64,000 bases of DNA from Enhygromyxa salina (lineage in GTDB: Bacteria > Myxococcota_A > Polyangia > Nannocystales > Nannocystaceae): the NCBI RefSeq assembly GCF_002994615.1, contig NZ_PVNK01000068.1, forward strand, positions 1-64,000, read 5' to 3'. The notes under the pieces were generated by a model that was not told the DNA's origin, did no database searches, and saw only the letters and a list, made by a program, of their open reading frames with translations. Each line of letters opens with the position of its first letter. The first letter of the stretch is position 1. This document shows, one piece after another, positions 25,847 to 35,856 of the stretch. A program made the position numbers and the translations under genes.

Positions 25847-26473
25847 ATGAACGAGGTGCCCGACACCCCCCACTCGCGCAAGCGCTGGATCGCGGCCTTC
25901 ACCGCGGTGATGGCCGCGCGGGGCCTGGGCCTCGCCTTGTTTCCGGTCTTGTTGGTCGAGGCGCCGGTCGTGTTGATCCTGCTCAGCCCGATCCTCGGCC
26001 ACCTGGTGTTGACCGGCGCGCTGTTGCCAGCGTGGCAGTACTTCGCGGCCGCGCTCGGGGGCTCGATCATCCAGAGCATCGTCGCCTATCGCTTTGGCGT
26101 GGTTCTGGGCGAGCGCGCGCAGGTCTGGCTCGAGGGGCGGGGCGCGGCGACCCACGCCGCGACCACGCGGATCCTGGGCTGGATGAAGCGGGCGGCGCCG
26201 GTCGTGTTGATCGCGATGGCGGGCACGACGGTGTGCGCGCTCGCGGGCGTGTCGCAGGTTCGGGCGCGGGTGTTTTATCCGGCGATGATCGTGGCTCAGG
26301 TCGCCTGGGTCGGGGCGTGTTTTTGGTTTGGCGTCGCGGTCACCGATCAGATCGAAGTGGTGCTCAGCTTCGTCGAGCTTCACGTGCTCGAGCTGACCGC
26401 GGTCGCGCTGGCGCTGGTTGGCGGGAGTCAGCTGTGGAAGCGCTGGCGGCAAAAACGAGCTGCAGGCGCTTGA
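25847..26473 (+). CDS. DedA-like polytopic membrane protein
   Basis: The 208-residue protein has about five hydrophobic segments (roughly 14-34, 38-60, 62-80, 112-133, 138-160, 168-195). The middle part, GGSIIQSIVAYRFGVVLGER, is reminiscent of the G-x3-G...YxxGxxLG pattern of DedA/VTT proteins, which are lipid scramblases or transporters. The match is by style, and the usual conserved acidic and Arg residues are not clear, so another small membrane family is possible. It ends just before the palindrome at 26481. Confidence 0.55.
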   Translation: MNEVPDTPHSRKRWIAAFTAVMAARGLGLALFPVLLVEAPVVLILLSPILGHLVLTGALLPAWQYFAAALGGSIIQSIVAYRFGVVLGERAQVWLEGRGAATHAATTRILGWMKRAAPVVLIAMAGTTVCALAGVSQVRARVFYPAMIVAQVAWVGACFWFGVAVTDQIEVVLSFVELHVLELTAVALALVGGSQLWKRWRQKRAAGA

Positions 26474-26480
26474 TTTAGGT

Positions 26481-26516
26481 CTAGCAGCCCGGGCTGCTAG
26501 CACCCCGGACTGCTAG
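26481..26516. repeat. CTAG palindrome plus extra element end
   Basis: The 20-bp palindrome CTAGCAGCCCGGGCTGCTAG (26481-26500) is identical to that at 15631-15650. It is followed by CACCCCGGACTGCTAG (26501-26516), which is the right end of the palindromic element with one change. The site looks like nested or deleted elements, eight bases after the stop of the membrane-protein gene. Confidence 0.75.
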
Positions 26517-26628
26517 CGCGGCGATCGGGCGCCGCGCTCTGCACGCCCTCGCGCCCTCTACTCGAGCCAGCCGCGAGCACGGCCTTCGAGCGCTTTCGCG
26601 GAGCGGAGCCAGCGAGTAGCGTGCGTCG

Positions 26629-27222
26629 GTGAGCGACGCGTTGGTGGCTGTCTGCACGTGTACTGACTTGGCTCAGGCCCAGTCGATCCGGGCCTCGCTC
26701 GAGGCTCGCGGCGTCCCCACGCTGGTCGACGGCGAGCATCAGCGCAACGTGATGGGCATGTTCGGCACCGTCGTGGATCTGCGGATCATGGTCCCGCGCT
26801 CGCAGCTGCGTCTGGCCCATGCGCTGGCCTCGGAGATCATCGAAGACCTTCCGCCGCTCGAACTCGACGACGAGGAGCCCGAGTCCAGCGTGCGCGAAGC
26901 TTCGCCCCTGCGTCGGCCGATGCCCGAGGATCTTCTGCCCCCGGAGGACGAGGCTGAGGCCGACGAGTACGAGTACGAAGACGAAGACGAAGACGAAGAG
27001 TCCGAGGAAGAGAACGACCGGCAGCTCGCCAGGATGCGCGACCGCAACACCTTGATGTGGCGCCGTCTGCTCGTGGGTGGCTGGACCGCGATGGCGCTGT
27101 TGAGATTCGTCTTCACGGGCTCCCTTGTCGCGCTTGTCTCCCTCGCTGTCCTCGCCGCGCTCGTCTATTGGCGGGTGCTTCCGCTGACGCCGGCTCTCGA
27201 GGGCGGGGCTGAGCGGGGCTGA
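26629..27222 (+). CDS. DUF2007-domain protein with acidic linker and membrane segment
   Basis: The GTG at 26629 begins VSDALVAVCTCTDLAQAQSI, giving a DUF2007 (putative prokaryotic signal-transducing) domain in residues 1-75. That domain has the typical ARGVPTLVDGEHQRN and VPRSQLRLAHAL stretches. A very acidic Glu/Asp/Tyr segment (about 100-137), encoded by short GAAGAC repeats, separates it from two hydrophobic C-terminal segments (about 150-185) that should anchor it to the membrane. The function of DUF2007 proteins is not established. Three GAGCGGGGCT repeats follow the stop at 27208-27240. Confidence 0.8.
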   Translation: MSDALVAVCTCTDLAQAQSIRASLEARGVPTLVDGEHQRNVMGMFGTVVDLRIMVPRSQLRLAHALASEIIEDLPPLELDDEEPESSVREASPLRRPMPEDLLPPEDEAEADEYEYEDEDEDEESEEENDRQLARMRDRNTLMWRRLLVGGWTAMALLRFVFTGSLVALVSLAVLAALVYWRVLPLTPALEGGAERG

Positions 27223-27248
27223 GCGGGGCTGAGCGGGGCGAGGCCGCC

Positions 27249-28727
27249 TCAGTCGTCCCTAGCGAAGGCCGGCCGCGAGATCGCGCTTGCGCAGCCAAGA
27301 TCGAGCGCGCTCTCGGGATCGTCGAGAAAGCCCCGAACCAACTCGTTGACGCAGCCCGTCGCGTTCGAGGTCCCATGCGCGACATTCTCAAAGGTCACCA
27401 CGACCGCGTTGCTCAGCGTGTCGGCAGCCGCCCGCGCGGCCGAGGGCGGCGTGGCCGGATCGAGCTCACCATTCATGACCAGGACCGGGACCTCCGACCG
27501 AACCGGCTCGCGCCAGTCGGCCGGCAGCGCGACCTTTGGCCAGCTCGGACAGACCTCGTCCAGCTCGACGATCGTCGCGTCGCCAAATGACGACGCCGCG
27601 GCCACGCGCCGATCTTCATCATCGAGAAAGGGCAGATCTTCGCTGCACACGATCGACAGGTGCATGCCAACGTAGACGTGGCTGTAGATCGCAACCACAA
27701 AGCGCACGACGAAGCTCATCAGCGGCTGGTAGTCCTCGCGCGCGGCCGCGGCCAACATCGCGGGCAGCTCGGCGGTCCACCCGGCGTCGTAGAGGACCAG
27801 GCGCACGCCGGTCACGAACAGGTCGCGGTCGAGCTCGACGCTGTACTGCTGGCCGCTGCGCGGGTCGACGACCTCGACCGAGGCCGCCGCGTGCTCGAGC
27901 CGACGGATGACCGCCTCGAAGGCCTCGCGTCCCTCGGGCAGGAGCTCGGCGCAGCTTGGATCGGCCGCGCAGTCGTCGAGCGCCTGGTCGAGGGCGTACT
28001 CGGTCGCGGCCGGAAACTCGCGCAAGAAGGGGGTGTCGGGTCGCGCGACCCCCCACAACATCGCGCTGCGGGCGTGCTCGCCGTGGCGGCGCAGGTACTC
28101 GAGCGCGGCCCGGGTCCCGTAGGACACGCCCCACAGGTTGATCGTCTCGTAGCCGAGCGCGGCCCGAAGCTGGTCGATGTCGGCCATGGCCTCGGTCGTC
28201 CCGTAGAGCGACAAGTCGGCGTCGAAGCCCGCGCGGCAGCTGTCGAGCATGGCCCGCTGCGAGGGCGCGGTGATGCCCTCGAGCATCCCGGGCAGCTCGC
28301 TGGCCAGACACTGGAGCCCGTTGGAGGAGCCGGTCCCGCGCTGATCCACGAACACGATGTCGCGGGTCTGGTTGACGCCCGCGAGCTGGGTGTCGGCGAG
28401 GCCGACGAGCTCGGTCGCGGCCTGGCCGGGGCCGCCCGCGAGCACGAACACGGGGTCCGGCTGGGCCGGGCCGGGCCCGGTCGCCGGGAGCACGACAAAG
28501 CGCAGGGGGATCGTGCGGCCGTTGGGCGCCGCGCGCTTCTCCTCGACCTCGAGGTCGCCGCAGCGCGCGTGGGTAGGGAAGTCCTCACCACACTCGAATT
28601 CCGCGAGCGGCAAGGCGGCGTCCGCATGTTGGCGTTGACCCGCTGGCTGCGAGGTCCGCGTCGTCGGCTCGGACCGACAGCCGAGCACGAGCGACAGCGC
28701 CAACGAAGGGATCACGGACGCGCGCAT
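27249..28727 (-). CDS. Alpha/beta-hydrolase lipoprotein, prolyl/tripeptidyl aminopeptidase-like
   Basis: The 492-residue protein starts with a lipoprotein signal ending VLGC. The core is an S33-type alpha/beta hydrolase: oxyanion segment VLAGGPGQAA, IVFVDQRGTGSSN, nucleophile elbow GVSYGTRAA, catalytic Asp in MNGELDPATPP, and catalytic His in NVAHGTSN. A C-terminal TAP-like segment follows. Enzymes of this group remove N-terminal residues from peptides, so a role in digesting prey- or medium-derived peptides at the cell surface fits a predatory lifestyle (inference). Its start overlaps the end of the upstream hydrolase gene by 16 bp. Confidence 0.88.
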   Translation of the reverse strand: MRASVIPSLALSLVLGCRSEPTTRTSQPAGQRQHADAALPLAEFECGEDFPTHARCGDLEVEEKRAAPNGRTIPLRFVVLPATGPGPAQPDPVFVLAGGPGQAATELVGLADTQLAGVNQTRDIVFVDQRGTGSSNGLQCLASELPGMLEGITAPSQRAMLDSCRAGFDADLSLYGTTEAMADIDQLRAALGYETINLWGVSYGTRAALEYLRRHGEHARSAMLWGVARPDTPFLREFPAATEYALDQALDDCAADPSCAELLPEGREAFEAVIRRLEHAAASVEVVDPRSGQQYSVELDRDLFVTGVRLVLYDAGWTAELPAMLAAAAREDYQPLMSFVVRFVVAIYSHVYVGMHLSIVCSEDLPFLDDEDRRVAAASSFGDATIVELDEVCPSWPKVALPADWREPVRSEVPVLVMNGELDPATPPSAARAAADTLSNAVVVTFENVAHGTSNATGCVNELVRGFLDDPESALDLGCASAISRPAFARDD

Positions 28728-29881
28728 GCGACCGCTCGAGGCGTGACCACGCCGATGTCACGCAAGAAGCGACCGACCTCGCGATGGTAGCGCTTCGACT
28801 GCAGCTGCCACGCGTGACCGCCAGGAAAGCGAAAGTGTCGGGGCCGATCCCAGTGCTCCCACAGATCCCGGGTGTGGTCGGCGGTGACCAGCGTGTCGCC
28901 GAGCCCGGTCACGATCATCCGTCGGCCCCACGGGACCTTGGGTCGGTGGGTGAGGGGCGAGTGCAGCGACCAGAAGTGATGAAAGCGCTCGCGGGTCATG
29001 CCGAGGCGAAGCGCGCGCTGGTGGAGGGGGTCGTCGCCAGCGTGATCCCACAGCAGGTGGGCCATCGAGGCCGGCGCGAGCACGGGGATCACGAAGTCGA
29101 GGCGCTCGTCGATCGAGGCCATGAGCGCCGAGGTGTAGCCGCCGAGCGAGGAGCCCATCATCCCGACCGGGGCCTCGTTGCGGGCGAGGATCGCCGAGAT
29201 CAGCGTGCGCAGCTCGATCGCCGTCTGGATGAAGGCCTCGTTGGTCCGGACGAGATCTGCCGAGGGGTGCAGCTGTCCGCCGAGCCGCGCCTGCGAGGGC
29301 GTCCGCCGGCCGTGGAAGGGCGCGAGGTAGAAGTAGACGTCGAGCCCGAGCTCGTGAAACAGGTAGGGGACGTCGTACTCGTAGCGGTGCATCCACCACG
29401 GACCGACGCCCCAGCCGTGGGTCAGCAAGATCGTGGCTGGCGCCGGATCGAGGTGGCGCCACGACCACATGTGGCCGGTCGCGATCTCGGGGTAGCTCGC
29501 GTACTCGCTCGCGTACTCGGGATCGCATGGCTGGTAGGGCGTGGCGAAGCACAGGTGCTCGTCGATCCCGACCTCGCGGCGCAGCCGGGTCAGGGGCTGG
29601 CGCTGGACCACGCGCAGCTTGGGCAGCTTCGGCGGGAGCCCGAGCAGCCGCTCGGGATCGGCGAGCAGCTCGGGGTCGACGTAGCGCTGGAGACGATCGA
29701 CGACGCTGCGAAAGCTGGCCTCGCTCGTCGGCACGTCGTTTCCGAGGAACAGCCGACGCAGCGCGGCGAGCAGGATCTTGTCGGCCGCTCGGGTTGCGAA
29801 CGCGACGAGTTGCTCGGGCACGGCCGGCGGCGCGTGCATGCTGACCACCGGGAGCTTCGAGCTCTCGCGCGCTTGGCTCAT
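28712..29881 (-). CDS. Alpha/beta-hydrolase family protein
   Basis: The 389-residue cytoplasmic protein has a helical N-terminal third. A hydrolase core follows, with ILLTHGWGVGPWWMHRYEYD (oxyanion region), nucleophile elbow GMMGSSLGGYTSALMAS, an Asp after IVTGLGDT, and a His in FPGGHAWQL. This resembles the Abhydrolase_8-like proteins; the substrate is unknown. Start and stop fit an operon with the aminopeptidase-like lipoprotein, whose start overlaps this gene's end. No signal peptide is seen. Confidence 0.8.
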   Translation of the reverse strand: MSQARESSKLPVVSMHAPPAVPEQLVAFATRAADKILLAALRRLFLGNDVPTSEASFRSVVDRLQRYVDPELLADPERLLGLPPKLPKLRVVQRQPLTRLRREVGIDEHLCFATPYQPCDPEYASEYASYPEIATGHMWSWRHLDPAPATILLTHGWGVGPWWMHRYEYDVPYLFHELGLDVYFYLAPFHGRRTPSQARLGGQLHPSADLVRTNEAFIQTAIELRTLISAILARNEAPVGMMGSSLGGYTSALMASIDERLDFVIPVLAPASMAHLLWDHAGDDPLHQRALRLGMTRERFHHFWSLHSPLTHRPKVPWGRRMIVTGLGDTLVTADHTRDLWEHWDRPRHFRFPGGHAWQLQSKRYHREVGRFLRDIGVVTPRAVACARP

Positions 29882-29934
29882 CGCCGATCAGTCTATGACA
29901 CTGGCGCGTGCGCGCGGCGCTCGGTTGGCGCAGA

Positions 29935-31071
<1,137 letters not shown>

Positions 31072-31177
31072 GGAGGACTCCTAATTTCGCTCGACACCGA
31101 GCGCCGAGATTATCGACGAAATCTCAGTTGTTTGCTGAAGCCGAAGCGAGGGTCATGCGAACTACGCGATCTACTTG

Positions 31178-32611
31178 CTACGTCTGATCGCGGCGGCGCA
31201 CGAGCGGCAACCCGAGCAGGAGCATGAGCATCCACGCTGGCTGGCGCGGGCCTTCGCTCGCGCAGGCGCAGCCCGAGTCGGCGTCGTCGAGGCCGAAGCC
31301 CGGGGGCAGACCGCCCGAGTCGCCGATGCCCGAGTCGCCGGAGTCGCCGCCCGTGTCGCCGCTCGTGTCGCCGCCCGAGTCGCCGCCCGTGTCGCCGCCC
31401 GAGTCGCCGCCGGAGTCGCCGTCCGTGTCGCCGCCGGAGTCGTCGCCCGAGTCCGCGCCGCCGTCTCCGGGCATGCCGCCCGCTTCGACGCTGATCCCGA
31501 CGATGGGGCTCATCGCCGCGTTGTCCCACTCGTCGGCTGCGATGCAGTAGAGCTCGTAGTCGCCCTCGGGGATGTTGGTGACCTCCCACGAGTAGGGCTC
31601 GCTGGTCTTGGTCCCGCCCATCTGGGCGCCGTCGATCCACAGCTGGACCGAGCTGACCTCCTGGTCGTCGCTGGCCTCGCAGGTGATCGTGAAGTCGGCG
31701 CCGATCTCGAACACGTCGCCGTTGTAGGGGTAGCTGACGACCACGCTGGGCGGCTGATCATCGGGGTCGCTGGCCCCGAACATGCCGAGCAGCTCCTGGT
31801 AGGAGTTTTGCTGGCCGTCGGGGCAGTGCTGGGCATGCTGGGCGCCGCAGGTCATGCCGCCGACGACCCCGACGCAGGTGTCGGTGAAGCTCGGGTTCCC
31901 GCCCTGGCTGGTCGGGTTCATGATGTCGGAGCTGTCGCCGATGTGCTCGAGGCCGTAGGCGTGGGCGACCTCCTGGCTGATCGTCGTGGCCTGGACGTTG
32001 GCGCCGAGCGAGCCGCCGAGCTGGGTCGCGCTGTGGAACGCGAACACGACGTTGCTCGGGGTGTTGTTGTTGCAGTCGAGCGGGGCGATGCCGAGCACGC
32101 CGTTGCCGAAGGGGTGGTTGGCGGGCCCGGTCATGCACATGGTGTAGGGGCCGCTGCCCGGGCGGCTGTCGGTCACGACCGTGTTGAAGGGGGCCCAGTC
32201 CTGCTTGGTCGCGTCCATGACCGACTGGCGCTGGGCCGCGGTCCCGCCGTAGGACGGATACTGGCCCGAGAAGCCGTACTGACACGCGATCCACGACGAG
32301 TTGGCGACGGCGTCGTCGTTTCCGTTGCAGATCAGGTTCTCGCCGTCCATGTTGACGAAGATGTAGTTGGGCTCCGCGCTCGGGGTCGGCGGGGGGCCGC
32401 CGCCGTCGACGATCATGTGCGCGGGCATCGGGACCGAGAGGCGCGTGAGCTCGGACGGCTCGACCTCGCTCGGCTCGCCGAGCTGCGCCGCGCCCTCATC
32501 CGGTGGTGACCCGGCGAGGGCGTCGTCGGCCAGGAGAAACGCGAGGCCAATGACCCCGCTCGCGGCGACGAGCGCCGCGAGTCCGATGTGGCGGTGCAAT
32601 TGACTCGACAT
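31178..32611 (-). CDS. Secreted metzincin-like protein with Ig-like domain and MYXO-CTERM-like tail
   Basis: The ATG at 32611 gives a 477-residue protein with a signal peptide (about 1-33). The catalytic-type segment reads QEVAHAYGLEH (residues 213-223), with SDIMNP as Met-turn, so the zinc motif HExxHxxGxxH has Gln instead of the first His (codon CAG, one base from CAC). A C-terminal Ig-like domain (near VVSYPYNGDVFEIGADFTIT) is followed by a Gly-Asp-Ser repeat linker. A tail with CAC, a hydrophobic stretch and VRRRDQT resembles MYXO-CTERM anchors. It is either an atypical peptidase or an inactive binding protein. Confidence 0.8.
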   Translation of the reverse strand: MSSQLHRHIGLAALVAASGVIGLAFLLADDALAGSPPDEGAAQLGEPSEVEPSELTRLSVPMPAHMIVDGGGPPPTPSAEPNYIFVNMDGENLICNGNDDAVANSSWIACQYGFSGQYPSYGGTAAQRQSVMDATKQDWAPFNTVVTDSRPGSGPYTMCMTGPANHPFGNGVLGIAPLDCNNNTPSNVVFAFHSATQLGGSLGANVQATTISQEVAHAYGLEHIGDSSDIMNPTSQGGNPSFTDTCVGVVGGMTCGAQHAQHCPDGQQNSYQELLGMFGASDPDDQPPSVVVSYPYNGDVFEIGADFTITCEASDDQEVSSVQLWIDGAQMGGTKTSEPYSWEVTNIPEGDYELYCIAADEWDNAAMSPIVGISVEAGGMPGDGGADSGDDSGGDTDGDSGGDSGGDTGGDSGGDTSGDTGGDSGDSGIGDSGGLPPGFGLDDADSGCACASEGPRQPAWMLMLLLGLPLVRRRDQT

Positions 32612-32795
32612 GACCAACGACGCTCCAGATCTGCGAGGGCCAATCAAACCAGTCCTCTCCACTTGAGTACCAGCAGGAAGCCGTCCAGAGCAACAAGGAT
32701 TGCCCCGTCGTGGGGAGACTGGGTTATCGACTGAAGATCTTGTAGACCACCATCCCGGATGTACCCGAGTCGCCGCAAAACAGAGACGCGCGCCA

Positions 32796-34412
32796 TTGGT
32801 TAATGAGCGAAATGGCTCGGCGGCGATCGCCGTCGCGGGCGGGACGGGTTTCATCGGGCGCCATGTCGTCGCGCGCTTGCTCGCTGCGGGTCGCCGGGTC
32901 GTGGTCCTGGCTCGGGGTCGACGGCCGCTGCCCGCGATGATCGAGGCCGCCGAGCTGCGCCCCTGCGATCTCGGGGCCGAGATCAATGCCGAGCTGCTCG
33001 CCGATTGCGAGGTGGTGGTCAACCTCGTCGGGATCAAGCGCGAGACCGCGACGATGAGCTGGGAGCAGGCCCACGTCGAGCTGCCGACGCGGCTGGCCAA
33101 CGCGGCCGCGCGCGCCAAGGTGGCGCGGATGATCCACGTGTCGGTCGCAGGCACCGAAGGCGCGAGCCCGAGCGCGGGGCCCTATCTCGACACCAAGGCC
33201 CGCGGTGAGCACCGTTTGGCGGGAGAGGCTCCGCTCGCGGTCACGATCTTGCGCCCGGGCGTGGTCTACGGCCGCGGCGACGACATGCTCCGCAACCTCG
33301 CCGACTCGATCCGCGCGGCCCCGGTGTTTCCGGCTCCGCGGGCCGGTCGAGCACAGGTCCAGCCGATCGCGGTCGAGGATGTGGCCGAGGCGGTCCTGCG
33401 CTGCATCGAGGGGCCGGCGACGCGCGGGCGCGCCTACGATCTCGTCGGCCCCGAGCGGCTCGAGCTGCGCGAGCTCGTGCGACGCGTGGCCGCGTCGGGG
33501 CCCGTCGGCCGTCGCTGCCTGGTCGCGCCCGCGCCCGCGTTCATGCAGCGCGCCGTCGCGGCGGTGCTCGAGCGCGTGTCCGAGGACCCGCTGATCACCC
33601 GCTCGCAGCTGAACCTGCTCGCGCACGGGGTCGTCGGGGATCCCGAGCCCGCCCGCGACGAGCTCGGGCTCGCGCCCCGGGTCCTCGACGACGCCGCGAT
33701 CACCCACGCGCTCGCGGGCTTCGAGCCCCGGCTCCCGAGCGTGCGCCTGGTCCCCGACCCCGCCGCGGCGCGCAGCCTCGGCCTCGCGGCGCCGGGCGCG
33801 AGCACACCCGCCTGGATCTTCGCGAGCTTCGCCGTGATCGCCGTCGTCGCCTTGCTGCTCGGCCCGCGGCTGCCCGGATCGATCTGGCTGCGGATGGCCG
33901 CCCTCGAGCTCGGGCTCTCGGCCCTGGCCTTTGGGCTGCTGCGCCTGCGGTGGGTCGAGCTGTGGCGCCCGAGCCCGTCGGCGCTGGCCTGGGGCCTCGG
34001 GGCGGGGGTCTTCTTGTGGGCCGCGGCGTTTGGGGTCGCGGCGCTGGCGTCCGCGCTCGCGCCCGGGCTGTGGTCCGAGGCCAGCTCGCTCTACGCGTGG
34101 GCCGAGGAGCTGCCCCTCGCAACCTCGCTCGGCCTGCTGACCTTGATCGTGGCCGGCGAGGAGCTCGTGTGGCGCGGTGCGCTGGGCGTGGGCCTGGCCG
34201 CGAGGATCGGCGCGTGGCCGGCCGTGGCGGTCTCGGCCTCGCTGTTCACGCTCGCCCACCTGACGACCGGACCGCCCGTGCTCGCGCTCGCGGCCGCCCT
34301 CGCTGGCGGCGCGTGGGCGTGGCTGGCGATCCGTACCCGCTCGCTGTTCGCCTCGTTCGTCGCCCACCTGACGTGGGACGTGACGATGCTGTGGCTGACG
34401 CCGCTGACCTGA
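32796..34412 (+). CDS. Fusion: SDR/NDUFA9-like NAD(P)-binding domain with CPBP intramembrane protease
   Basis: I used the TTG at 32796 (MVNERNGSAA), since the earlier TTG adds atypical residues; the start is uncertain. Residues 1-300 form an atypical short-chain dehydrogenase domain: IAVAGGTGFIGRHVVARLL (nucleotide binding), VVNLVGIK, and ILRPGVVYGRGDDM, as in NDUFA9/NmrA-like proteins. From about residue 340 the protein has some six membrane helices with the CPBP (Abi) motifs GEELVWRGAL (EExxxR), SLFTLAHL and HLTWDV. The pairing of a nucleotide sensor with a putative membrane glutamic protease in one chain is unusual. No internal frameshift is visible. The function is unknown. Confidence 0.82.
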   Translation: MVNERNGSAAIAVAGGTGFIGRHVVARLLAAGRRVVVLARGRRPLPAMIEAAELRPCDLGAEINAELLADCEVVVNLVGIKRETATMSWEQAHVELPTRLANAAARAKVARMIHVSVAGTEGASPSAGPYLDTKARGEHRLAGEAPLAVTILRPGVVYGRGDDMLRNLADSIRAAPVFPAPRAGRAQVQPIAVEDVAEAVLRCIEGPATRGRAYDLVGPERLELRELVRRVAASGPVGRRCLVAPAPAFMQRAVAAVLERVSEDPLITRSQLNLLAHGVVGDPEPARDELGLAPRVLDDAAITHALAGFEPRLPSVRLVPDPAAARSLGLAAPGASTPAWIFASFAVIAVVALLLGPRLPGSIWLRMAALELGLSALAFGLLRLRWVELWRPSPSALAWGLGAGVFLWAAAFGVAALASALAPGLWSEASSLYAWAEELPLATSLGLLTLIVAGEELVWRGALGVGLAARIGAWPAVAVSASLFTLAHLTTGPPVLALAAALAGGAWAWLAIRTRSLFASFVAHLTWDVTMLWLTPLT

Positions 34413-34427
34413 GACCCTGCTCCGATC

Positions 34428-34958
34428 TTACTCGGACAGGTGGCAGCTGAGGCAGCCGAATTCGCCCTTGCCCGTGGTCACGTCGGTCTCTTCGCCGAGG
34501 AGCTCGGCCATGGTCGGGAGCACCGTCGAGACCATGAACTTGGTCATCTCTTCGTCGAGATCCATGCCCGACTGGATCGGGTTGTCGGGGTTGAGCGGCG
34601 TGAGGTCGTTGGGCATCTCGAAGTCGACCTCTTTGTAGTCCTCGCCGTGGCAGTTGGCGCACTTGAGGCCCTCGATGCCCTGCTGCTCGAACGCGTCCTT
34701 CATCACCGGGAGGACCTCCGTGCCCATGAACGTGAGCTGGGCGTCGCGGTCCATCTCGGCCCAGGTCGCCGGCTTGGCGTCGGCCTCACCGGCCTCGTCG
34801 CCCTCGGGGGTCCCGCTGTCGGCGACGTCGCCGCCGGAGGTCGTCGCGGGGTCCTCGGTCGCGGGCTTGGGCTTGCTGCAGCCGAGGAAACCAAGGCTCG
34901 CGGTCAGCAACAGCGTGAGGGAGATCGTGAGGTTCGAGGGGAGGTTTCGCGTTCGCAT
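34428..34958 (-). CDS. Dihaem c-type cytochrome lipoprotein
   Basis: The ATG at 34958 gives 176 residues with a lipoprotein signal ending LGFLGC, an acidic linker and two haem-attachment motifs, CANCH and CLSCH (the latter eight residues from the end). A Met-rich stretch between them (SGMDLDEEMTKFMV) could supply axial ligands. It should be a periplasmic or surface electron carrier matured by cytochrome c biogenesis enzymes. It is convergent with the SDR-CPBP fusion gene, 15 bp away. No redox partner gene is adjacent. Confidence 0.85.
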   Translation of the reverse strand: MRTRNLPSNLTISLTLLLTASLGFLGCSKPKPATEDPATTSGGDVADSGTPEGDEAGEADAKPATWAEMDRDAQLTFMGTEVLPVMKDAFEQQGIEGLKCANCHGEDYKEVDFEMPNDLTPLNPDNPIQSGMDLDEEMTKFMVSTVLPTMAELLGEETDVTTGKGEFGCLSCHLSE

Positions 34959-35026
34959 GATCAGCTGGTGAGGTTCGAGGGGGTCCCTGTGGCTACCACG
35001 AAAGCCGCGTCGAGCGCGAGGGGCAC

Positions 35027-35686
35027 TTACCTCTCCCAGGTACCAAACAGCCAGTCGGCGAGCGGAAGCGCGAAATTGAAGTTGGCCCGGCGCATCTTGG
35101 TCGGGTCGTGGTGGAGCCCGTGGTGTGAGCGCGCAAACCCGATCAGCGGCAGGCGGCCGAGCGCGCTGTCCTCGGGCATGTGCGCCGAGAGATGGGCCCA
35201 CTCGTAGATCAGGTAGTAGGACACGATCGCGGCGTAAAAGAGCAGGGCGAGGTCGCGCCCGAGCAGCCAGTAGACGACCAGCGCCATCGGCACACCGATC
35301 AGCCCGACGAAGAAGAGCGAGAGCCAGGCCGGAAACAGCGTGGCCTGAAAATCGTCGCTGCTGTCGACGGCCATGACCTCGCGGGAGAAGAAGCGGTGGT
35401 GCTGGCTGGTGTGGCGGCGGTAGAGACGCCCGAAGCCGAACCCGAGGTGGTGCATCGGTCCGCGGTGGGCGGCGTACTCGATCAGGTTGGCCATCACCCA
35501 CGCGCCGGGCACGATCAGCAGCTCGATCCAGCGGAAGGACTCGATCATGGCCAGCGCCGCGATGATCGCGGTCACGCAGATCGCGGTCAGCGTCGCGAGG
35601 TGCAGCCAGCCTCGGTAACCCGAGCCGACGACTTCGGCGCGGTAGTCTTCTCGGTAGGCGCGGACTCGGTCGGGTGTGAGGGCCAC
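35027..35686 (-). CDS. Fatty acid hydroxylase/sterol desaturase-like membrane protein
   Basis: The 219-residue polytopic protein has three membrane spans and the clustered His motifs of the non-haem di-iron superfamily: EYAAHRGPMHH, YRRHTSQHHRFF and SHHGLHHDPTK. Hydrophobic segments around residues 30-48, 54-75, 112-135 and 140-158 fit the family. It would hydroxylate or desaturate a lipid acyl chain or sterol using O2. Its size is at the short end for the family. It is transcribed away from the kinase gene at 35857. Confidence 0.87.
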   Translation of the reverse strand: MALTPDRVRAYREDYRAEVVGSGYRGWLHLATLTAICVTAIIAALAMIESFRWIELLIVPGAWVMANLIEYAAHRGPMHHLGFGFGRLYRRHTSQHHRFFSREVMAVDSSDDFQATLFPAWLSLFFVGLIGVPMALVVYWLLGRDLALLFYAAIVSYYLIYEWAHLSAHMPEDSALGRLPLIGFARSHHGLHHDPTKMRRANFNFALPLADWLFGTWER

Positions 35687-35856
35687 GGCTAAAGCGTAGC
35701 AGCCGCGCCGTCGATCGATTGGGGCATTTCGACCCAGTCAGGCTGGAGCTGGCGACCTGCGTGAGTTGGCGATCGCGCCTTTCAAAACTTTCATGACGGC
35801 TCGGCGAGCTTGGAGCACTACCACCAAGCCGGGCCGCTCGCGCTCGGTTTGGTCCC

